Shown here piece by piece: positions 31,363 through 38,309 of a DNA stretch of 38,604 nt (the stretch's first letter is position 1; every line of letters begins with the position of its first letter). The stretch spans positions 1 through 38,604 of the forward strand of contig PWLA01000137.1 of NCBI GenBank assembly GCA_003559555.1, read 5' to 3'. A program made the translations under genes and the position numbers. The notes under the pieces are model-generated. The model worked only from the letters and a program-made list of their open reading frames with translations. It had not been told where the DNA came from and searched no databases. The DNA is from Gemmatimonadota bacterium. GTDB lineage: Bacteria > Gemmatimonadota > Gemmatimonadetes > Longimicrobiales > Gaopeijiaceae.

Positions 31363-32727
31363 ATGCTCCCCAACGGGAAGCTGGATACGCCCATGCCACT
31401 CCTGGAGCGGCTCGGTCTCCACCGCCCCGAGCTCAGGGCGTGGGCCATGTACGAGTGGGCCACCACGGGGATGTGGGCCGTCATCGTCGCGGCCGTCTTC
31501 CCCATCTACTACCGCTCGGTGCTGGCTACCGACCTGACGGCGGCAGAGGCGGACTGGGGCTTCTCGCTGGCCACCACCCTGGGGATCGTCCTGGTGGCGG
31601 TGGTGGCTCCCTTCATGGGCGCCATCACCGACCGGGCCGCCATCAAGAAACCCCTTCTGGGGGCCTTCGCGGTGCTGGGAATCGCCGGGGCCGGCCTCCT
31701 CTTCTTTGCACAGGAGGGGAACTGGCTCCTGGGGCTCTTCTTCTTCGTTCTGGTGAACATCGGCGCCAACGGGAGCATCGTCTTCTACGACGCCCTCCTC
31801 CCCCACATCGCCAGTTCCAAGGAGGTGGACCGGGTCTCCACCGGGGCCTTCGCCGTCGGATACCTGGGGGCAGGGCTGCTCCTGGCGTTCTGCCTTCTCA
31901 TGATCCAGATGCCCCAGCTCTTCGGGCTGCCGGAAGAGGGGACGCTCCCGGCCCGACTCTCCTTCGTGGCGGTGGCGGTCTGGTGGCTCGTCTTCTCCAT
32001 TCCCATCTTCCTCAGGGTCTCGGAGCCCCGGGCCGAGCTGGCGCCGGGCGAGGTGGTGGACACGAGCACGCTCCGCTTCGCCGTGGACCGGATCAAACGG
32101 ACCTTCAAGGAGCTGCGGTCCTACAGGAACGCCTTCATCCTGCTCATCGCCTACCTGGTCTACGGCGACGGGATCGGGACCATCATCCGGATGGCCGCCC
32201 TCTACGGCGAGGGGCTCGGGATCGGACAGGAGCACATGATCGGGGCCATCGTCATGGTCCAGTTCATCGGGGTTCCCTTCGCCTTCGCCTTCGGGATGCT
32301 GGCCGGCAGGATCGGAACCAAGCCGGCCATCTTCGTGGGGCTGGGGGTCTACACGGGCATCACGGTCCTGGCCTACTTCATGACCTCGGCGGTGCACTTC
32401 TGGGCGCTGGCCGTGCTGGTGGGAATGGTCCAGGGGGGAACCCAGGCGCTGTCCCGCTCCCTCTACGCAAGCCTGATCCCACCGTACAAGTCGGGCGAGC
32501 TCTTCGGCTTCTACGGGGTCATGGACAAGTTCGCCGGGATGGTGGGTCCCACCGTCTTCGCCGCGGTGGGGGCGGCCACAGGCTCTCCCCGGCTGGGGAT
32601 CCTCTCCATCATGATCTTCTTCGTAGTGGGCGGGGCCATCCTCTACACGGTGGACGTGGACGAGGGCCGCCAGATCGCCCAGGACGCTCAGGCCCGGGCG
32701 CGGCCGGTGGAGGAGGAGGAAGGCTAA
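31363..32727 (+). CDS. MFS transporter, UMF1 family
   Basis: A polytopic membrane protein of 454 residues with about 11-12 hydrophobic segments. The N-terminus ELRAWAMYEWATTGM and the stretches FMGAITDRAAIKKP and YDALLPHIAS are typical of the UMF1 (Atg22-like) major-facilitator group. A central cytoplasmic loop contains TLRFAVDRIKRTFKELRSY, and the second half has MVQGGTQALSRSLYASLIP. Substrates of bacterial members are largely unknown; the yeast relative exports amino acids from the vacuole. The ATG at 31363 lies 4 bp after the carboxypeptidase stop; the ATG at 31393 is an alternative. Pairing with a secreted carboxypeptidase hints at amino-acid or peptide uptake, as inference only. Confidence 0.9.
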   Translation: MLPNGKLDTPMPLLERLGLHRPELRAWAMYEWATTGMWAVIVAAVFPIYYRSVLATDLTAAEADWGFSLATTLGIVLVAVVAPFMGAITDRAAIKKPLLGAFAVLGIAGAGLLFFAQEGNWLLGLFFFVLVNIGANGSIVFYDALLPHIASSKEVDRVSTGAFAVGYLGAGLLLAFCLLMIQMPQLFGLPEEGTLPARLSFVAVAVWWLVFSIPIFLRVSEPRAELAPGEVVDTSTLRFAVDRIKRTFKELRSYRNAFILLIAYLVYGDGIGTIIRMAALYGEGLGIGQEHMIGAIVMVQFIGVPFAFAFGMLAGRIGTKPAIFVGLGVYTGITVLAYFMTSAVHFWALAVLVGMVQGGTQALSRSLYASLIPPYKSGELFGFYGVMDKFAGMVGPTVFAAVGAATGSPRLGILSIMIFFVVGGAILYTVDVDEGRQIAQDAQARARPVEEEEG

Positions 32728-33257
32728 CCGCCGACCCACCCCTCCGAATGCCGCTCCCAGCGCCGCTCCACTGCCCGGTCCATCCTCCGCCCCAGGTAGA
32801 TGGGCAGGATCGAAAAGGCCAGGAGCGAGAGGGCCAGCCCCCCCAACGTCCACGGCAGCGAGCTCCCACCGGTCAGGACCTGGTACATGCCCACCTGCAC
32901 CAGGAGAAAGATCAACACCACGGGGAGGGCCGCCAACTCCAGTCCCTCCTGGAGTTCGGCCAGGACGGCGCTCCGGTCCCTCTCGGGGAGCCGTCGGAAG
33001 CGTCCCTTGGAGCGAAGCCCCATGAAGAGGGGTTTTTGGGCGAGACGGCGGCCCACTGCCCACAGGCCCAGGACCAGCAGGAGAGACACCACCGGGACGA
33101 TGAACCAGCTCACCAACCCGATCTGGCCCGCCGCAAGCTCCTCGGTGTGAAGCCATCCTCCCGCCGAGTGGGCATGGGGAAGGCGCAGCCACGCCAGGAG
33201 GCTTCCCGTCCAGTGGACCGCCAGGACCGCCAGGGACAGGGCTCGAGCCCGAGTCAT
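32724..33257 (-). CDS. Four-helix membrane protein, unknown function
   Basis: Predicted membrane segments at about 8-24, 47-70, 107-127 and 134-156 of 177 residues. A basic loop (KSKGRFRRLPERDR region, about 80-96) separates the two pairs. I do not recognise a family. The first segment followed by an H/P-rich loop (LRLPHAHSAGG) slightly recalls DUF1648-type proteins, but this is weak. The stop overlaps the convergent transporter gene by 4 bp. The start is 18 bp after the stop of the cyclase-family gene, on the same strand. Confidence 0.75.
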   Translation of the reverse strand: MTRARALSLAVLAVHWTGSLLAWLRLPHAHSAGGWLHTEELAAGQIGLVSWFIVPVVSLLLVLGLWAVGRRLAQKPLFMGLRSKGRFRRLPERDRSAVLAELQEGLELAALPVVLIFLLVQVGMYQVLTGGSSLPWTLGGLALSLLAFSILPIYLGRRMDRAVERRWERHSEGWVGG

Positions 33258-33275
33258 ACCTGCGTCGTCACCACC

Positions 33276-34109
33276 TCACGGCGCTCCCGCCCCGTCCACC
33301 ACCGCCACGATCCGGACCGGGCCGCCGGTTCCCCCTTCAAGGAGGGGCGGCAGCGCCAGAATAGTGGCCCCGGTGGCGGGCAGCGCACTCAGGTTCGCCA
33401 CGTTCTCCAGCCCGTAGATGTTCTCCGCCATCAGGATCCGGTGGGTCTCGAAGAGGGTCGAGGGACCGTGGTCCAGGCTGGGGGTGTCCAGCCCCACCGC
33501 CGCGATCGCCCGTTCGTCCACCAGCCACTGGGCGGCGTCGGGGTGGAGGCCGGGGAACTCGAGTTCCGCCACCGCTTCCTCACCCTGCGCGTCGGTGCCC
33601 ATGTAGGCCTGGGCGTCGGGCCACAGCTCCGAGCGGCCGGTATGGAGCATGAGGATCGCCCCTGGAGGGATGGGCCCGTGCTCGGCCTCCCATGCCTGCA
33701 GGTCATCCGCCGTCACCTGGTAGTTCGGATCGGCGGCGGCCTGCTGGGAGACGTCCACCACCGCACCGGGACCCACCAGCCGCTCCAGGGGAATCTGCTC
33801 GGTGGTCCACCGGTCCTCCGCGAAGTGGATGGGGGCATCCAGGTGGGTCCCGCCGTGTTCGGGGCCGGAGAAGTTGCGCGAAGCGTAGTAGTACCCGTCG
33901 TCGGTCATTCCCTGGAAGGTGACCTCGAACTCGAAGGGGATGGAGGTGGGCCAGACCAGGGTCTCCTCGTTCAGCGGGTGGGTCAGCTCGATCCACTGGG
34001 CCTGGGCCAGCTGCTCCGAGAGGGGAGGCGGCGGATCGGGAGCTTCCGGGGCCTCGCAGCCGACAACCAGGAGCAGCAACAGAGCGGAAAAACAGGCTGA
34101 ATCACGCAT
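33276..34109 (-). CDS. Cyclase-family (kynurenine-formamidase-like) metal hydrolase, lipoprotein
   Basis: Residues 85-95 read HGGTHLDAPIH, the HxGTHxDxPxH metal signature of the PF04199 cyclase/formamidase family. LIDVSQ-like VVDVSQ, ILMLHTGRSELW and AVGLDTPSLDHG are further family blocks. The 277-residue protein starts with a lipobox (LLVVGC, Cys18), so it works outside the cytoplasm, unlike KynB. Substrate unknown; cyclic imide, lactone or formamide hydrolysis are all seen in the family. The start lies 3 bp after the stop of the upstream coiled-coil gene, giving a three-gene minus-strand run with the membrane-protein gene. Confidence 0.9.
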   Translation of the reverse strand: MRDSACFSALLLLLVVGCEAPEAPDPPPPLSEQLAQAQWIELTHPLNEETLVWPTSIPFEFEVTFQGMTDDGYYYASRNFSGPEHGGTHLDAPIHFAEDRWTTEQIPLERLVGPGAVVDVSQQAAADPNYQVTADDLQAWEAEHGPIPPGAILMLHTGRSELWPDAQAYMGTDAQGEEAVAELEFPGLHPDAAQWLVDERAIAAVGLDTPSLDHGPSTLFETHRILMAENIYGLENVANLSALPATGATILALPPLLEGGTGGPVRIVAVVDGAGAP

Positions 34110-34112
34110 GGC

Positions 34113-34622
34113 TCAACCTCCGGGATCGGGTTGGGGGATCTCGTCGGGCGGGGACGGACCCCAGGGCTCGTCCATCAGCTCTTCCTCCTCCAGAAAGGTA
34201 CCCAGGGAGTCGACCTGGGCGTTGTGCATGCGGGCCATGCCGCGGCAGCGCTCGGCGGTCTCCCGGTACTCCTCGCCCAGACGCTCCCACTCGGGGAGCG
34301 ACTCGTTGAAGCGGTCCACCGTCTCCAGGTACGCATCGTACTGATCCCCGGGAACCCCACTGTCATCCATGGCCTCGAAGTCCTCGATTCGGGCCCGGAG
34401 GGTCTCGGTGGTCCGCTCCTGCATCTGGAAGGCCCGCTCCAGCTCCTCCATCTCGTCCAGGCACCGCTCCAGTTCGGCCCGGGTGGCCCGAACGTCGTCC
34501 CGCATGGCCTCGGCCTGGGCCCGGAGCTGGTTGCCGGCCATCCGGTCCATCATGGAGCCGGCGCCCAGCACCAGGGCGACGGCCAGGATCAGGACGGCGG
34601 TCATCCAGAAGACACGCTTCAT
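34113..34622 (-). CDS. Membrane-anchored coiled-coil protein, unknown function
   Basis: The 169-residue protein has one N-terminal hydrophobic anchor (about 5-24, FWMTAVLILAVALVLGAG). A long charged helical region (30-110) follows, rich in Glu, Arg and heptad-like Leu/Met/Ala, then a Pro-rich end. Probably an envelope protein with its coiled coil outside the cytoplasm; no family recognised. I start at the ATG at 34622 because the anchor follows at once; the frame is open to 34760 but reads as low-complexity. It is upstream of, and probably cotranscribed with, the cyclase-family lipoprotein gene. Confidence 0.72.
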   Translation of the reverse strand: MKRVFWMTAVLILAVALVLGAGSMMDRMAGNQLRAQAEAMRDDVRATRAELERCLDEMEELERAFQMQERTTETLRARIEDFEAMDDSGVPGDQYDAYLETVDRFNESLPEWERLGEEYRETAERCRGMARMHNAQVDSLGTFLEEEELMDEPWGPSPPDEIPQPDPGG

Positions 34623-34775
34623 GGGCAATCTCGAATCGTCTTTGGGTTTCCTCTTGTGGGTGGGGGGGCGGCGGAGCCCTGAGGAGCCGCCCGCGCCCTC
34701 CTTCTCCAATACTACACCCCGGAGGGGGCCGATTGAGCCGGAGGCCGGGCCTCTGCGCACCCGGCCGGATCCCGC

Positions 34776-34804
34776 TTGAGTTCCGCCCCCCTGCCGCGTA
34801 GCTT
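34776..34804 (+). promoter_or_regulatory. Promoter of a probably leaderless marR mRNA
   Basis: TTGAGT (34776-34781) and TAGCTT (34799-34804) are 17 nt apart. The marR ATG at 34811 is only 6 nt past the -10 box, at the predicted start site, and has no Shine-Dalgarno sequence. A leaderless transcript is the direct reading. Confidence 0.55.
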
Positions 34805-34810
34805 GGCCCG

Positions 34811-35320
34811 ATGATGGCAGACTCCGACTCCCCCCCGCCCACCGACGAGCCCCCGGGGCAGGTGAACCCGGAGTTCGCCGACGTCCTCAAGCTCTTCACC
34901 GTCCTCTCCCGGGCCCACGCCTCGCTCATGCAGAAGAGCAAGGAGGACGTGGCCCGCCACGGGCTCACCCCCGCCGAGTTCGCCGTGCTTGAGGTCCTGT
35001 ACCACCGGGGTCCCCTCCTCCAGGGGGACATCCAGAGTCGGATCCTGGCCTCCAGCGGGGGAATCACCTACCTGGTGGACCGGCTGGCGGAACGAGGACT
35101 GGTGGAGCGGCGCGAGTCCCCGGAGGATCGCCGGGCACGATACGCCGCCCTCACCGCCCAGGGCATCGCCTTCATGGACCGGATCTTTCCGGAGCACGCC
35201 CGCTGCCTGGCCCGCTCCTCGGCGGCGCTGAGTCCGGGGGAGCAGCGGCAGGCCATCGAACTGCTGAAGGCACTGGGGAAGGGCGCCCGGGACGCGCCTC
35301 CCTGCAGCGACGCACCATAG
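34811..35320 (+). CDS. MarR-family transcriptional regulator
   Basis: The 169 residues contain a winged helix-turn-helix: LTPAEFAVLEVLYHRGPLLQGDIQSRI, recognition helix SSGGITYLVDRLAERGLV and wing RRESPEDRRARYAALTAQG. Dimerisation helices flank it. MarR proteins are dimeric repressors released by small ligands or oxidation. No conserved redox Cys of the OhrR type is at the N-terminus, since the only cysteines are near the C-terminus. An acidic, Pro-rich start (1-20) precedes the domain. The next gene on the strand is yceI, with repeated ATTGA elements between, so yceI is the obvious candidate target. The start may be the first or second of two adjacent ATGs (34811, 34814). Confidence 0.93.
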   Translation: MMADSDSPPPTDEPPGQVNPEFADVLKLFTVLSRAHASLMQKSKEDVARHGLTPAEFAVLEVLYHRGPLLQGDIQSRILASSGGITYLVDRLAERGLVERRESPEDRRARYAALTAQGIAFMDRIFPEHARCLARSSAALSPGEQRQAIELLKALGKGARDAPPCSDAP

Positions 35321-35323
35321 AAG

Positions 35324-35340
35324 GCCGGGCTGAGCCCGGC
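35324..35340. other. Small perfect hairpin after marR
   Basis: GCCGGGC and GCCCGGC surround a TGA loop directly after the marR stop. It lacks a T-tract, so at most it is a weak terminator or an mRNA 3'-end stabiliser. Confidence 0.45.
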
Positions 35341-35401
35341 GGTGTCCCGAGCCCCCTTCCCTCCCCCGCCTTGCGCCCACCGTACGACCTGTTATCTTAG
35401 C

Positions 35402-35429
35402 ATTGAGACATTGATGTATTGATTATTGA
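35402..35429 (+). promoter_or_regulatory. Four ATTGA direct repeats upstream of yceI (candidate operator/promoter)
   Basis: ATTGA occurs at 35402, 35410, 35418 and 35425, i.e. at 8, 8 and 7 bp steps, in an AT-rich island inside GC-rich DNA. The TTGA portions could also serve as -35 elements, but no clear -10 follows. The island lies between marR and yceI, 27 bp before the yceI ATG. There is no inverted TCAA partner, so it is not a standard palindromic MarR box. Confidence 0.45.
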
Positions 35430-35455
35430 TCTAACTACCTTGAAGGAGCGCACCC

Positions 35456-36022
35456 ATGTCAACCACCAGAGCAGCCGCCACCACCGGCACCACCCCCTGG
35501 ACGCTGGATCCCGCCCACTCGCAGGTCCAGTTCGGCGTCCGGCACATGATGATCTCCACGGTGAAGGGGCAGTTCACCGAGCTGGAGGGCACCGTCCACC
35601 TGGACGAAGAGGAATTCGGGGAGTCGAGCGTGGAGGTGACCATCGCCACCGCCTCCATCGACACCGGAAACGAGGACCGGGACGGCCACCTGAAGAGCGG
35701 CGACTTCCTGGCCGTGGAGGAGCACCCGGAGCTCACCTTCCGGAGCACCTCGGTGGAAGGAACCCCGGACGACTTCCGGCTCCACGGCGAGCTGACCATT
35801 CGGGGAACCACCCGGGAGGTCACACTGAAGGGAGAGGAGCTGGGTCGGGGAACCGACCCCTGGGGGAACCCCCGGGTGGGCTTCGAGGCCTCCACCAAGA
35901 TCAGCCGAAAGGACTTCGGTCTGACCTGGAATCAGACGCTGGAGACCGGCGGCGTCCTGGTGGGCGACGAGGTCAAGATCGCAATCGAGGTGCAGGCGAT
36001 CCCGGCCGGCGACGAGGGCTGA
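35456..36022 (+). CDS. yceI: YceI-family lipid-binding-type protein
   Basis: The 188 residues are a full YceI lipocalin-like barrel: WTLDPAHSQVQFGVRHMM, VKGQFTELEGTV, ATASIDTGNEDRDGHLKSGDFL, LTIRGTTREVTL and GFEASTKISRKDFGLTW. YceI relatives bind isoprenoid or other long lipids in the barrel. No export signal is present here, so the protein should be cytosolic, unlike E. coli YceI. The ATG at 35456 follows GAAGGAG. It sits 135 bp after marR; MarR-YceI pairing is frequent in bacteria and suggests control by that regulator. Confidence 0.94.
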   Translation: MSTTRAAATTGTTPWTLDPAHSQVQFGVRHMMISTVKGQFTELEGTVHLDEEEFGESSVEVTIATASIDTGNEDRDGHLKSGDFLAVEEHPELTFRSTSVEGTPDDFRLHGELTIRGTTREVTLKGEELGRGTDPWGNPRVGFEASTKISRKDFGLTWNQTLETGGVLVGDEVKIAIEVQAIPAGDEG

Positions 36023-36064
36023 GCCGCCACACCTCGCCGGTCCCGCACCCCCGCTCGCCGGACG

Positions 36065-36478
36065 CTAACAGCTCCGGCGGCCGGGGGTGTTCGGGTTCAG
36101 GAAGGCGAACCCGGAGCCCATGAAGCGCGTCTTCACGTAGTCCACCTCGAGCCCGTCCAGCGTCCAGGCGTTGGACGGATCCAGAAAGATCCGGAGGTCC
36201 TGGAAGGAGAGCACCGTGTCGTTGCGCCTGGGCGCTTCCTCCAGGATCATCCCGTACTCGATCCCGCCGGAGCAGCCGGCGCCCAGTCGCATCCGGATGC
36301 GCAGGCCGCCCTCCTCGGTGAGTCCGGCCTCCTCGATCAGCTCCCGGATCTTCTCCACCGCCGTGGCGGAAAGGTGGATCCGGGGGCCTTCGGGACGAGC
36401 CTCGGGAGATTCGACATCAGGCGCAGGGTCGGGTGCCGGAGGCGCGCGGTGCTCCGGCAGGGTGCGGGATTCGGACAT
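36065..36478 (-). CDS. A-type Fe-S carrier family protein (HesB/IscA/ErpA) with altered cysteine set
   Basis: Residues 32-132 of 137 match the A-type fold: IHLSATAVEKIRELIEE, LRIRMRLGAGCSGGIEYGM, FLDPSNAWTLDGLEVDYV and GSGFAFLNPN. These proteins pass [2Fe-2S] or [4Fe-4S] clusters to targets through three cysteines, one in the GCSG region and a C-terminal C-G-C. Cys69 is present, but the end reads NPNTPGRRSC and then stops. The first Cys of the pair is Arg and the chain ends exactly at the second (Cys137). A Pro-rich acidic 30-residue N-terminal extension is also unusual. The reading frames around the 3' end show no frameshifted CGC. The ATG at 36478 has a poor ribosome site. It is divergent from the D-aminoacylase-like gene. 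Confidence 0.88.
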   Translation of the reverse strand: MSESRTLPEHRAPPAPDPAPDVESPEARPEGPRIHLSATAVEKIRELIEEAGLTEEGGLRIRMRLGAGCSGGIEYGMILEEAPRRNDTVLSFQDLRIFLDPSNAWTLDGLEVDYVKTRFMGSGFAFLNPNTPGRRSC

Positions 36479-36522
36479 GGCGGCCGGGGGCGAAGGGGAA
36501 AAAGGGTGTTCTCCTTCCTGAA

Positions 36523-36552
36523 ACTCCGGGGCCACCCCCGGGGTTCCCTTTT
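36523..36552 (+). terminator. Terminator-like hairpin upstream of the amidohydrolase gene
   Basis: ACTCCGGGG (36523-36531) pairs with CCCCGGGGT (36536-36544), with one wobble around a CCAC loop, and is followed by TCCCTTTT. It sits between divergent genes, 33 bp before the amidohydrolase ATG, and points into it. It could attenuate that gene or simply be a GC-rich accident. No leader ORF or promoter is evident. Confidence 0.35.
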
Positions 36553-36584
36553 GTTCGGCTCTTCGCCCCCTTACCGGCATCTCC

Positions 36585-38297
36585 ATGACGGCAGAACGTA
36601 TGATCGCACGGCGCACCCATCCCCGCCCCCTGGCCCTGGCGGCCACCCTCCTGCTCCTCCTGGCGGGCCCGGGCCTGGCCGCCGGCTGCGCCCCCGACGA
36701 GGCGCCTCCACCCGACGCCCCAGACACCCAGGAGGCCGAACTCGAGGGCCCTGAGCTGGAAGTGCCCCCGGTGGAGGTTCCTGCCGGGCTCACCACCGGT
36801 CCCTACGACTGGCTCATCCACGGCGGCCTGGTGGTGGACGGCACCGGCGCCCCGGCCCGCCCCGCCGACCTCCTCCTGAAGGACGGCCGGATCGCCTACG
36901 TGGGTCCGGTAGACGCCGACACCCTGGAGGTAGCGGAGCGCTTCGACGCCCAGGGGCTGGTGGTGGCCCCGGGCTTCATCGACGCCCACGCCCACGGGGC
37001 GCCGCTGGACAACCCGGCCTTCCCCAACTTTCTGGCCATGGGGGTCACCACCATCCTCCTGGGGCAGGACGGGGGAGGACCGCCGGCCACCTCCCTGGCG
37101 GACCACCTGGACGCGCTGGATGAGACCCGCCCCTCCGTGAACGTGGCCTACCTGCTGGGCCACAACGCCCTCCGCCGGGAATCCGGAGTGGAGTACGACC
37201 CTCCCTCCCCCGAGGGCTCGGAGCGGCTGGCGGAGCTGGTGGCCATGGGGATGGACCAGGGCGCCTTCGGCCTCTCCACCGGGCTCGAGTACGATCCCGG
37301 CACCCTGGCCGACCTGGACGAGCTCACGGCCATCGCCCGCCCGGTGGCCGAGCGGGACGGCGTGGTCATGAGCCACATGCGAAACGAGGACGCCGACCAG
37401 GTGGAGGCATCAGTGGCCGAGCTCCTGGAGCAGGGCCGACGTTCAGGAGCCCACGTCCACGCCTCCCACTTGAAGGTGGTGCTGGGAAGCGACACCGGGC
37501 AGGCCCATCGGATCCTGGAGCAGATGGCCGAGGCCCGGGGCGAAGGGCTGGAGGTCACCGCCGACGTCTACCCCTACACCGCCAGCTTCACCGGCACCGC
37601 CATCCTCTTCCCGGACTGGGCCCGCCCGCCCAACGACTACGGGCAGGTGGCCCGGGACCGCCGCGCCGACCTCCTGGACCACCTGCGGGAGCGGGTGGAA
37701 GGTCGGAACGGCCCTGAAGCCACCCTCTTCGGCTCAGGCGAGCTGGAGGGGTTCGGCGAGCTCTCGGGCTCCACCCTGGCGGAGGTGGCCGAGGCCATGG
37801 AGCGGCCCTTCGAGGAGATCCTCCTGGAGATCGGCCCCAGCGGGGCCCGGGCCGCCTACTTCGTCATGGACGAGGCGGTCATGACCACCTTCCTCACCGA
37901 CCCCCACGTGGCGGTCTCGTCCGACGGCAGCCCCACCATGCAGCACCCCCGGGGCTACGGCGCCTTCCCGCGGGTCATCCGCCAGTACGTGGTGGAGGAA
38001 GGGCTCCTGGGGCTGGAGGAAGCGGTCCGGAAGATGAGCGGCCTCACTGCATCCATCATCGGGCTGGCCGATCCGGACCGGGTGGACGTCCCCCGGGGCG
38101 TCCTCCAGGCCGGGTGGGCCGCCGACGTGGCCGTCTTCGATCTGGAGGCCGTCCGGGACCGGGCCACCTACGAGGAGCCCCACCAGACCGCCGAGGGGAT
38201 GCGGGGGGTGTGGGTGAACGGCCGGCGGGCCTGGGACGGTGCCGGCCTCATGCCGGGACCCGGCCACGGCCGAGCGCTCAGGGCCGTGCAGCGGTAG
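36585..38297 (+). CDS. D-aminoacylase-like amidohydrolase, exported lipoprotein
   Basis: The 570-residue protein begins with a signal and lipobox-like segment (LLLLLAGPGLAAGC, Cys35) and an acidic linker. The amidohydrolase barrel follows: IHGGLVVDGTGAPARPADLLLKDGRI, metal-binding GFIDAHAHG, GAFGLSTGLEYDPG, MSHMRNE, HASHLKVV and the catalytic-type Asp in VSSDGSP. A closing WAADVAVFD strand ends it. The layout is that of N-acyl-D-amino-acid deacylases (about 480-500 residues plus leader). Classical members have a zinc Cys in GVTTVVxGNCG; here that stretch reads GVTTILLGQDGGG, so metal coordination must differ. The ATG at 36585 or 36600 could be used. A likely role is hydrolysis of N-acyl or D-amino compounds from cell-wall debris. 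Confidence 0.9.
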   Translation: MTAERMIARRTHPRPLALAATLLLLLAGPGLAAGCAPDEAPPPDAPDTQEAELEGPELEVPPVEVPAGLTTGPYDWLIHGGLVVDGTGAPARPADLLLKDGRIAYVGPVDADTLEVAERFDAQGLVVAPGFIDAHAHGAPLDNPAFPNFLAMGVTTILLGQDGGGPPATSLADHLDALDETRPSVNVAYLLGHNALRRESGVEYDPPSPEGSERLAELVAMGMDQGAFGLSTGLEYDPGTLADLDELTAIARPVAERDGVVMSHMRNEDADQVEASVAELLEQGRRSGAHVHASHLKVVLGSDTGQAHRILEQMAEARGEGLEVTADVYPYTASFTGTAILFPDWARPPNDYGQVARDRRADLLDHLRERVEGRNGPEATLFGSGELEGFGELSGSTLAEVAEAMERPFEEILLEIGPSGARAAYFVMDEAVMTTFLTDPHVAVSSDGSPTMQHPRGYGAFPRVIRQYVVEEGLLGLEEAVRKMSGLTASIIGLADPDRVDVPRGVLQAGWAADVAVFDLEAVRDRATYEEPHQTAEGMRGVWVNGRRAWDGAGLMPGPGHGRALRAVQR

Positions 38298-38309
38298 AGC
38301 CCCCGCCCC

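Noticed and set aside
31440-34100. 886-codon open frame on the plus strand through the transporter, membrane-protein and cyclase genes
   Set aside because: Runs through genes on both strands in a shadow frame; no recognisable protein features.
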